From Bacteroidia bacterium (GTDB lineage: Bacteria; Bacteroidota; Bacteroidia; Cytophagales; Cyclobacteriaceae), in contig JAENVX010000258.1 in assembly GCA_016650355.1 (NCBI GenBank), positions 1 to 13,935 on the forward strand: a stretch of DNA of 13,935 nucleotides, read 5' to 3'. Below the pieces are notes generated by a model, which was given only the letters and a program-made list of their open reading frames with translations, made no database searches and was not told the DNA's origin. Positions 8,058 to 13,935 of this stretch are shown here, in pieces. The position numbers and the translations under genes were made by a program. Within the stretch, counting starts at the first letter, position 1, and every line of letters starts with the position of its first letter.

Positions 8058-8095
8058 ATCAATTCGTTTCTTAAGTGGCTCCCGAATTGATCGGG
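8058..8095 (+). repeat. Two overlapping inverted repeats in the SDR-aldehyde dehydrogenase gap
   Basis: ATCAATTCG (8058-8066) pairs perfectly with CGAATTGAT (8083-8091) across a 16-base loop. The second arm overlaps another perfect small hairpin, CCCGA (8081-8085) with TCGGG (8091-8095). The two folds exclude each other. No T tract follows, so it is not a standard terminator. It may be an mRNA processing or stability element, or chance. Confidence 0.4.
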
Positions 8096-8114
8096 TTAAT
8101 TCTGCTCTAATATT

Positions 8115-9557
8115 ATGTTAAAAATCTTAAACTATATTGATGGAGAATTAGTTAGTCCTGCATCCACTCTATATTTAGATAACAGCAATCCAGCTGAAGG
8201 GAAAGTTTATAGTCGCATTCCCGATTCCAACGAACAAGATGTAGCAAGAGCAACGGAGGCAGCAAAGACATCATTTACAGGATGGTCATCAATGCCACTT
8301 GATAAACGAACTGCTATCCTTCTAAAGATTGCGGATCTCATTGATCGTGATTTTGAAAAACTTTCTCTCGCTGAATCAATTGATACCGGCAAACCCGTTG
8401 CGCTCGCCAAGTCAATGGATATTTCGCGTGCGTCTGCCAACATTAAGTTTTATGCAACAGCTGCTATGCACTTCGCATCGGAGTCGCACTTGATGGAAGG
8501 TGAGTCTATTAATTATACAACACGATCTGCGATAGGTGTGGCGGGGTGTATTTCCCCCTGGAACCTTCCTCTCTATTTGTTTACCTGGAAGATTGCACCT
8601 GCATTAGCTGCAGGGTGCACAGTGGTAGCAAAGCCGTCTGAGCTTACACCGATGACCGCATTTTTATTTTCTCAACTTTGTATTGAAGCCGGTTTACCGA
8701 AAGGCGTACTTAATATTGTGCATGGCCTGGGCGACAAAGTTGGTCAAGCTATAATTGAGCATCCGGATATTCCGGTTATCTCTTTTACGGGTGGAACTAT
8801 AACCGGTAGAAAAATTGCTGCCACTGCAGCCCCAATGTTCAAAAAACTTTCACTGGAACTTGGTGGAAAAAATCCTAACATCATATTTGCAGATTGTGAT
8901 TTTGAGCAGACCATGGAGACTTCTATTCGCTCATCGTTTTCAAATCAGGGCGAAATATGTTTATGTGGATCACGAATCCTGGTGGAAAGAAGTTTATATG
9001 ATCGATTTGTTCAAGAGTTTGTTAGACGTACTCAAGCTCTGATAGTTGGTGATCCTCTTGATGAAAAAACAAAGATTGGCGCTTTGATATCAGAGGCACA
9101 TATGAACAAAGTGCTTTCTTATATTGAGCTTGCTAAACAGGAGGGCGGAAAAATTCTCTGCGGAGGAAAGCAGATAAAGATTTCGGGGCGATGCGAAAAT
9201 GGATATTTCGTTGAACCGGCAGTTATTACAGGACTGAATCAAAATTGTCGAACTAATCAGGAAGAAATATTTGGACCCGTGGTAACAATCATGCCTTTTG
9301 ATAAAGAGGAAGAAGCAATAACTTTTGCAAACGACACCGCTTATGGCCTCAGCGCTACCATCTGGACAGAGAATTTAAAACGAGCCCATCGTGTGGCCCA
9401 TCAACTTAAAAGCGGAATCATTTGGATCAATTGCTGGCTGCTTCGCGATTTGCGCACCCCTTTTGGAGGAATGAAACAATCTGGTGTAGGAAGAGAGGGA
9501 GGCTGGGAAGCGCTGAGATTTTTTACAGAGGCAAAGAATGTGTGTATTAGACTTTAG
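8115..9557 (+). CDS. Aldehyde dehydrogenase, 2-aminomuconate-semialdehyde type
   Basis: NAD(P)+-dependent aldehyde dehydrogenase of 480 residues. Catalytic features are Asn150 in SPWN, the SFTGGTITGR cofactor loop (223-232), the general base Glu248 in LELGGKNP, the nucleophile Cys282 in NQGEICLCG, and EEIFGPVV (393-400). The tail WLLRDLRTPFGGMKQSGVGREGG (441-463) is close to that of 2-aminomuconate- and 2-hydroxymuconate-semialdehyde dehydrogenases and human ALDH8A1. Arg105 could be the substrate-carboxylate ligand of that group. With haaO across the divergent region, the likely reaction is oxidation of 2-aminomuconate semialdehyde to 2-aminomuconate (NbaE/AmnC type). This drains ACMS away from quinolinate, but the ACMS decarboxylase needed to make that substrate is not in the window. 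The 61-base gap to the SDR suggests co-transcription. Substrate assignment is from motif and context; family assignment is firm. Confidence 0.88.
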   Translation: MLKILNYIDGELVSPASTLYLDNSNPAEGKVYSRIPDSNEQDVARATEAAKTSFTGWSSMPLDKRTAILLKIADLIDRDFEKLSLAESIDTGKPVALAKSMDISRASANIKFYATAAMHFASESHLMEGESINYTTRSAIGVAGCISPWNLPLYLFTWKIAPALAAGCTVVAKPSELTPMTAFLFSQLCIEAGLPKGVLNIVHGLGDKVGQAIIEHPDIPVISFTGGTITGRKIAATAAPMFKKLSLELGGKNPNIIFADCDFEQTMETSIRSSFSNQGEICLCGSRILVERSLYDRFVQEFVRRTQALIVGDPLDEKTKIGALISEAHMNKVLSYIELAKQEGGKILCGGKQIKISGRCENGYFVEPAVITGLNQNCRTNQEEIFGPVVTIMPFDKEEEAITFANDTAYGLSATIWTENLKRAHRVAHQLKSGIIWINCWLLRDLRTPFGGMKQSGVGREGGWEALRFFTEAKNVCIRL

Positions 9558-9597
9558 TAACAGGTTTGCTAATATTTAGTTTTTTGAATTTTACTTA

Positions 9598-10269
9598 ATG
9601 AGCTTCTTCGACATCGATAAAATTATTTTTACAATACTCGGCTACCCCATGAGCTATCTCGAATTCTTTGGGACAATTGCAGGAGCGCTTGCTGTTTGGC
9701 TTTCAGCTCGAGCCAACATCTGGAGTTGGCCAATCGGAATTATCAATGTGGTTTTGCTCTTCTTTCTTTTCTTTCAAGTTCAGCTTTATCCAGACATGTT
9801 TTTGCAAGCATTCTTCTTTGTGACAAACCTTATGGGCTGGTGGCGCTGGGCGCATCCTCGAAAGGGGGAAGAAAATTACAAAGACGAATTAAGGGTAAGC
9901 TACACACCCCCTAAACAACTGATTCTACTTAGTGGAATTGGCCTACTTGGTACACTACTGATGGGAGCACTTGCCAGCAGACTTCATGAGATGGTGCCCT
10001 CCGTCTTCAGTAAGCCGAGCGCCTATCCATATTTGGATTCTTTTGTAACCGTCATGAGTATCATCACAACATTCTTAATGATCCAGAAAAAAGTAGAATG
10101 CTGGATATTGTGGATTGTCATTGATGTAGTTGCAACCGGAATGTATTTTGCAAAGGGAATAAAATTTTTGAGCTTGGAGTATCTGGTGTTTTGTTTCATT
10201 GCTGCCTTTGGCCTATGGAACTGGATGCGAGAATACAGCTTGGGTAAAGCATCCGTATCTTCTTCATGA
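9598..10269 (+). CDS. pnuC: PnuC-family nicotinamide riboside transporter
   Basis: Inner-membrane facilitator of 223 residues, mostly hydrophobic segments, with the PnuC signature. Visible marks are EFFGTIAGALAVWLSARANIWSWPIGIIN (22-50), LYPDMFLQAFFFVTNLMGWWRW (63-84), and a later TFLMIQKKVECWILWIVIDVV segment (158-178) followed by YFAKG. PnuC proteins carry nicotinamide riboside along its gradient, and uptake depends on trapping by a kinase. A NadR-like kinase two genes downstream fits exactly. Related PnuT proteins carry thiamine, but no thiamine gene or TPP riboswitch is seen here. It begins 40 bases after the aldehyde dehydrogenase, a gap too small for most riboswitches, and its stop overlaps the next start as ATGA. 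Confidence 0.93.
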   Translation: MSFFDIDKIIFTILGYPMSYLEFFGTIAGALAVWLSARANIWSWPIGIINVVLLFFLFFQVQLYPDMFLQAFFFVTNLMGWWRWAHPRKGEENYKDELRVSYTPPKQLILLSGIGLLGTLLMGALASRLHEMVPSVFSKPSAYPYLDSFVTVMSIITTFLMIQKKVECWILWIVIDVVATGMYFAKGIKFLSLEYLVFCFIAAFGLWNWMREYSLGKASVSSS

Positions 10270-10646
10270 GAATAACCATCAAATCCTTCTGGCCGGCAAT
10301 CATTTGGTTCATCTTGTCCTCCATTGCCTTTTGTTTGCCAGGACAAACGCTACCGCAAAATGATTGGTTTGCAATTATTCAATTGGACAAATGGATACAC
10401 ATCGGCCTTTTCACAGTGATGGTATTTCTATGGTGCCTGCCATTATTTCATAGGCCCGGTATTCATCTATCCTTCACAAAACTTTTCATTGGGATTTCTA
10501 TTGCCTTTTTCGGCTATGGAATAGTTATGGAACTTATCCAACACTTCTTTATTCCTAATAGAGCATTTGATTTCGGTGACATCGCAGCGGATGCAATTGG
10601 ATGCTTGCTAGGATTTTTCTTTGTAAGATGGCAATGGAAGCAATAA
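10266..10646 (+). CDS. VanZ-family small membrane protein
   Basis: Integral membrane protein of 126 residues with about four hydrophobic segments. The VanZ-like features are DKWIHIG (41-47, the D-K-x-x-H motif), GIVMELIQHFFIPNRAFDFGDIAAD (85-109) carrying the conserved E, Q, R, D and D, and a closing AIGCLLG segment. VanZ itself gives low-level teicoplanin resistance. The role of the many small chromosomal VanZ-like proteins is unknown. Its ATG overlaps the pnuC stop by four bases, and the following kinase gene starts inside its 3' end, so all three are probably translated as a coupled set. That placement hints at a job with the transporter or kinase but does not prove it. Confidence 0.88.
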   Translation: MRITIKSFWPAIIWFILSSIAFCLPGQTLPQNDWFAIIQLDKWIHIGLFTVMVFLWCLPLFHRPGIHLSFTKLFIGISIAFFGYGIVMELIQHFFIPNRAFDFGDIAADAIGCLLGFFFVRWQWKQ

Positions 10647-11149
10647 AAAAAGTTTGTTTCTACGGCCCAGAAAGCACCGGTAAGTCTACAATGGCCAAGC
10701 GCATGGCTGAACATTACAAAACAGAATGGGTACCAGAAGTATCCCGCGAGATTGTAAGCACCAATAATTTTACAGTTGAGGATATTATTAAAATCGGGCA
10801 CGCACAAACTGAACGGATTCTTGAACAGACAAAAAAAGCAAATAAAATTCTTCTCTGTGATAGTGATTTGATCACCACGCAAATCTATAGCCAACACTAT
10901 TTGAAAGTAACACCGCCTGTTCTATTTGAGCTTGAAAAGCAAATTCAATTTGATTGCTATTTTCTGTTCGACATAGATGTGCCGTGGGTTGCGGATGGCC
11001 TGCGTGACCTTGTTGATAAGAGAAAAGAAATGTTTGAGGTTTTTAAAATGGAATTAGATAAGAGAAATATTGCTTATACTCTTGTTAAGGGGAGTTGGGA
11101 AAAACGGGAAGAAATCGTAAAGGAGGAGGTCGATAAATTGATAGCCTGA
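10628..11149 (+). CDS. nadR: NadR-like ribosylnicotinamide kinase, kinase domain only
   Basis: P-loop NTPase that matches the C-terminal kinase domain of NadR, which phosphorylates nicotinamide riboside to NMN and traps it in the cytosol. The Walker A motif is GPESTGKS (13-20). CDSDLITTQIYS (77-88) carries the acidic residues expected near the substrate. DIDVPWVADGLRD (115-127) is the NadR 'PWVxDGLRD' segment at the lid. The protein is about 173 residues, so the N-terminal repressor and adenylyltransferase domains of full-length NadR are absent. NMN would need a separate adenylyltransferase, encoded elsewhere. The start is uncertain. ATG at 10628 and ATG at 10634 both put the P-loop at the expected distance, while the ATG at 10601 adds a tail lying inside vanZ and is less likely. 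It is the last gene of the plus-strand unit. Confidence 0.87.
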   Translation: MAMEAIKKVCFYGPESTGKSTMAKRMAEHYKTEWVPEVSREIVSTNNFTVEDIIKIGHAQTERILEQTKKANKILLCDSDLITTQIYSQHYLKVTPPVLFELEKQIQFDCYFLFDIDVPWVADGLRDLVDKRKEMFEVFKMELDKRNIAYTLVKGSWEKREEIVKEEVDKLIA

Positions 11150-11191
11150 TTTATTGTTAAGCCCTTATTCCATCTGGGACGTTAACGCAGC

Positions 11192-11238
11192 GGCCATCTT
11201 TCCCGCCCCGAGATGGAAAAGATGGCCAATCAGTTTTT
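11192..11238 (+). terminator. Strong hairpin, probable terminator after the NadR-like gene
   Basis: GGCCATCTTT (11192-11201) pairs perfectly with AAAGATGGCC (11218-11227). Two more C-G pairs inside follow one bulged A. After six bases comes a TTTTT run (11234-11238). The T run is set back a little, so efficiency is uncertain. It lies between the convergent NadR-like and YCII genes, and no T run follows it on the minus strand. Confidence 0.55.
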
Positions 11239-11265
11239 GTGCTTTCCCCACCCATGCTCAACAGG

Positions 11266-11616
11266 TTACATGTCCATTTTTTGGACAGGCCTTACCTGCA
11301 CTTTGCCGTTAAAGATAAAATCAGGATAATCTTTTGTCAGGGCAACAGCATCGTCCAGATCTTTAGCGTTGACGATAAAATAACCACCGACTAATTCCTT
11401 ACTCTCTGCGAAAGGACCATCAGTTACAATTTGTTTTGGGCCACTCACAAATCTACCACGAGGCTCAAGGGCTTCACCACCTTCATAGCGACCCTCCTTT
11501 CTAAGTTTTTCAATCCACGCAAACCATTTTTGCATGTGTTTTTGCATGGCATCCGGTGATTTCATTTCAGGAGCAATATCACTGCCTCCGTGAAAAATAA
11601 GCATGAACTTTTCCAT
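11266..11616 (-). CDS. YCII-related (DGPF) domain protein
   Basis: Small soluble protein of 116 residues with a dimeric alpha/beta-barrel fold of the YCII/DGPF family. The hallmark is TDGPFAESKELVGGYFIV (65-82). The start MEKFMLIFHGG and the ending QVRPVQKMD also match the family. Members are thought to be small enzymes or binding proteins, but no reaction is established for this type. In many genomes such genes sit beside an ECF sigma factor; none is visible here. It is a single gene, converging on the NadR-like gene and separated by 127 bases from the SMP-30-like locus upstream. Confidence 0.88.
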   Translation of the reverse strand: MEKFMLIFHGGSDIAPEMKSPDAMQKHMQKWFAWIEKLRKEGRYEGGEALEPRGRFVSGPKQIVTDGPFAESKELVGGYFIVNAKDLDDAVALTKDYPDFIFNGKVQVRPVQKMDM

Positions 11617-11700
11617 TGTAATTTGTTTTTGTTGAACAATATGCCCCTAAGACGAATGGGTTATTAAAAATAGGACAGGTCGTTAACTATTTTTCTTAAA

Positions 11701-11733
11701 TCTCCTTATCCCAGGCTTCACTCATGAAGGAGA
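11701..11733 (-). terminator. Possible weak terminator after the SMP-30-like locus
   Basis: Read on the minus strand just after the SMP-30-like stop, TCTCCTT pairs with AAGGAGA (7 bp perfect, extendable past a bulged C by an AT/AT step) around a loop of about 14 bases, followed by TTT. The T tract is short, so this is a tentative call. The rest of the 11617-11743 gap shows no gene. Confidence 0.35.
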
Positions 11734-11743
11734 AGGGAGTGAT

Positions 11744-12627
11744 TTACCTCCACTTCTTACCCGGAATTTCTGAACGAAAAGCTTCCACGCACTTGCGGTC
11801 TTGGAGAGTTACATAACAGGTGGTGCCATCTTTTCCACCAAAGGTAATGTTGCTTGTGCTCTTTCCCTTTAGTTCAACTTCACGAACGACTTCTCCATCT
11901 GGGGTGATAATGGCGATTGTCCCTTTGCCATAGCGGGTCACATATAAATTCCCTTCCAGATCGCACTTCATGCCATCAAAACCAAAGTCAGCAAACTCAA
12001 TCAGGAGACGCTTATTGCTAATGTCCCCATTCACATCTACATTAAATGCCCAGATTTTGCGTTGTACACTTTCATTCACGTAGAGAATCTTATCATCGGG
12101 ACTAAGCTCAATACCATTAGTGGTGCCCATATTTTCAGCCAGCAAAACTGCCACGCCATTCGTATCAATGCGCCAAAGTTTACCAGTACCTTCTTTCCAG
12201 TTAGGATCAGAAGCAAAGAGCTGACCTTTTTTATTAATGCATAAATCGTTGGGCTGATTAAAGCGATCGCTGTGACAATACGTGGAAACAGCTTTTGTCT
12301 TTTTATCAACTTTTAAAATATTGTGCCCGGTAAATCGGCAAGAAGCATATTCTCCTGTGCATCAAACATGATGGCGTTGGCAGTGCTTCCTTCGGGCAAC
12401 GTAACAAATAATTTTACTTTACCCTTCTTATTTACAACTCCAATCGTTCCGTCTTTTTGAAAATTGACGACAAACAAATTTCCTTTTTTATCTACATTAG
12501 GCCCCTCAATATTATTTGTGAATAGATTTTCTGCTGTGAAATCTGTTGCTTGATAATACTGTCCATACATATTGGCAGAGGCACTTAAAATCCCCATTAA
12601 AATAATCACCCGCGACAATCGTTTCAT
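11744..12627 (-). pseudogene. SMP-30/gluconolactonase-like gene with a one-base frameshift
   Basis: Exported beta-propeller lactonase-like protein in two frames. The first part starts at the ATG at 12627 with a signal peptide (MKRLSRVIILMGILSASA) and runs to MLLADLPG, then reads TIF and stops at 12313. One base short of that Gly codon, near 12326-12327, the other frame continues without a stop as HNILKVDKK down to the stop at 11744. Restoring one base gives one protein of about 294 residues, close to the family length. All expected metal or substrate positions survive: Glu41 in NNIEGP, the Asn of NQPND, the Asn of TTNGIELSPDD and the Asp of GFDGMKCD. These proteins hydrolyse sugar lactones. 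The conserved reading on both sides points to a very recent mutation or a sequencing error. It lies 21 bases after the sugar transporter gene, probably in the same transcript. Confidence 0.85.
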
Positions 12628-12648
12628 GATAGTAAAAGGTTAATTGTG

Positions 12649-13911
12649 CTACGCAATACTTTTCCCCATCCTATACCCTTTGATCGAAAAATGTAAAATA
12701 AACAGATAGCATGGTACCATAATCAAATACGCTTGCTGTGTACCAATACTTTCTGAAAGTTTACCGTAAGCCAATGGCATTATTGCACCCCCTGCGATCG
12801 CCATCACAAGCAAAGCCGAACCAATCTTTGTAAATTTCCCTAAGCCATCAATAGCCAATGGAAATATCGCTGGCCACATCAAAGAATTAGCAATACCCAA
12901 CATAGCAATGAAAGCAACAGATGTATACCCTGTTGTAAATACTGCGGCAACCGTGAATAGTACACCCAGAATAGCACAGGTGCGAAGCGCGGAGGCTTGA
13001 GATATATACTTTGGAATAGCGATAATGCCCGCGATATATCCTAATAGCATGAAGGCAAGTGTAACCTGTGTGAAAAAGCGAGCCGTTGAAAGTTCTATTC
13101 CCAAGGATTTACCATAACTGATGATGGTATCTCCAGCCATTACTTCCACGCCAACATAAAAGAAGATTGCTATGACCCCAAGCACAAGGTGGGGAAACTG
13201 CAACACACTTGTCTTTCGTACAGAAGATGACTTTACACTATCATCTTCCTCTTCTTCTTTAATATCTGGGAGTCCTGAAAAAAGGATAGCGATGGCAAGA
13301 GCAATTAAAACGCCTGCTATGATCATATATGGTACAATCACCCGGCTAGCCAATTCATCCAGGGTGCTTTCCTTTGCTGCTGCATCCATTGTCAGAAAAC
13401 TTTTCTCCAATACATCGGCATCGTTCAATGCGATATAACCAAATATGAGGCCCGCCAGAATGCCAGCACCTTTATTACAAATACCCATAATGCTGATGCG
13501 GGTGGCAGCGCTTTCTATGGGGCCTATTATGGACACGTAGGGGTTTGAAGCAGTCTGCAGCAAGGCAAGACCTGTACCCATTATAAATAATCCAATCAGA
13601 AACATATTAAAATCTCTGTCATTTGCTGCAGGTAAAAATAGAACGGCCCCAACTGCCATAATTAACAGACCTAGCGCCATCCCCTTTTTGTAACCCGTTT
13701 TTCGTAATACAAAAAAAGACGGAACCGCCATTACGGTGTAGGCAATAAAAAAAGCAGTGGCGACAAGGTAAGATTGAAAGTCACTCTCTAATTGACAGGC
13801 AATTTTGAGATAAGGGATGAGTGTACCATTTACCCACGTTACAAATCCAAAAACAAAAAATAGCGCCCCAATAATAATCATGGGAATAACATAGTTCTTT
13901 TGGTTACTCAT
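12649..13911 (-). CDS. FucP/GluP-family sugar:proton symporter (MFS)
   Basis: Inner-membrane major facilitator of 420 residues with about 12 hydrophobic segments. The family marks are FGFVTWVNGTLIPYLK (21-36) in helix 1, TASNPYVSIIGPIESAATR (120-138) around helices 4-5, and ISIMGICNKGAG just after. FucP, GluP and their relatives take up fucose, glucose, galactose or related sugars with protons; the exact sugar cannot be told. A charged stretch with EEEEDD (219-224) lies in the central cytoplasmic loop, as expected between the two six-helix halves. The ATG at 13911 is the first good start, and upstream only AT-rich sequence is left before the window edge. It is followed by the SMP-30-like lactonase gene, which suggests an oxidative, lactone-forming sugar pathway. 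Confidence 0.92.
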   Translation of the reverse strand: MSNQKNYVIPMIIIGALFFVFGFVTWVNGTLIPYLKIACQLESDFQSYLVATAFFIAYTVMAVPSFFVLRKTGYKKGMALGLLIMAVGAVLFLPAANDRDFNMFLIGLFIMGTGLALLQTASNPYVSIIGPIESAATRISIMGICNKGAGILAGLIFGYIALNDADVLEKSFLTMDAAAKESTLDELASRVIVPYMIIAGVLIALAIAILFSGLPDIKEEEEDDSVKSSSVRKTSVLQFPHLVLGVIAIFFYVGVEVMAGDTIISYGKSLGIELSTARFFTQVTLAFMLLGYIAGIIAIPKYISQASALRTCAILGVLFTVAAVFTTGYTSVAFIAMLGIANSLMWPAIFPLAIDGLGKFTKIGSALLVMAIAGGAIMPLAYGKLSESIGTQQAYLIMVPCYLFILHFSIKGYRMGKSIA

Positions 13912-13935
13912 GGTTTAAAAATATTTATTGGGTAT

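Noticed and set aside
9558..9597. Riboswitch (NAD-sensing or TPP) upstream of pnuC
   Set aside because: Only 40 AT-rich bases separate the aldehyde dehydrogenase stop from pnuC, with no conserved aptamer pattern visible. Most such aptamers need more room.
10023..10346. 107-codon minus-strand open frame opposite pnuC and vanZ
   Set aside because: Antisense to two clear membrane-protein genes, with no family features of its own.
10514..10897. 127-codon minus-strand open frame opposite vanZ and the NadR-like gene
   Set aside because: Antisense to overlapping real genes with strong motifs, and no domain or control signal of its own.
12076..12309. 77-codon minus-strand open frame inside the SMP-30-like locus, as a separate gene
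   Set aside because: The SMP-30 reading continues through this stretch in another frame with its conserved residues. This frame has no family likeness.

Overview
The window looks like chromosomal DNA of a Bacteroidota bacterium, probably of the Cytophagales type. The reasons are an Oar-like TonB-dependent receptor, a TAnnTTTG-type promoter element, almost no Shine-Dalgarno sequences, AT-rich composition, and a kynurenine-pathway gene set of the kind described for Cytophaga relatives. There are twelve protein-coding loci. One is cut by the left edge and one is broken by a frameshift. I see no tRNA, rRNA, CRISPR array, insertion sequence or phage gene, and no gene-free stretch longer than about 130 bases.

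Layout, left to right. (1) Positions 2-2467: the C-terminal part of an outer-membrane TonB-dependent receptor, followed by a good intrinsic terminator. (2) 2550-3977: an MltF-type exported lytic transglycosylase. (3) 4021-7181, minus strand: haaO-kynU-kmo, three consecutive steps of the kynurenine pathway, tightly packed and transcribed in the reverse of pathway order. (4) 7182-7264: a short divergent control region with a perfect 16-bp palindrome between two outward-facing -7-like elements. (5) 7265-11149, plus strand: an atypical SDR protein, a 2-aminomuconate-semialdehyde-type aldehyde dehydrogenase, PnuC, a small VanZ-family membrane protein and a NadR-like kinase, ending near a hairpin. 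(6) 11266-11616, minus: a YCII/DGPF-domain protein. (7) 11744-13911, minus: an FucP-family sugar transporter followed by an SMP-30/gluconolactonase-like gene with a one-base frameshift.

The centre of the window (4021-11149) reads as an NAD-precursor locus. Kmo, KynU and HaaO turn kynurenine into 2-amino-3-carboxymuconate semialdehyde, which closes spontaneously to quinolinate, the de novo NAD precursor. The aldehyde dehydrogenase belongs to the competing catabolic branch. PnuC and the NadR-like kinase would import and phosphorylate nicotinamide riboside. The two arms diverge from one small region with a candidate shared operator. The least explained parts are the SDR protein, which lacks the canonical catalytic Tyr and Lys, and the VanZ-like protein lodged between transporter and kinase. 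The individual enzymes belong to known families. Joint control and any new activity are inferences from arrangement.
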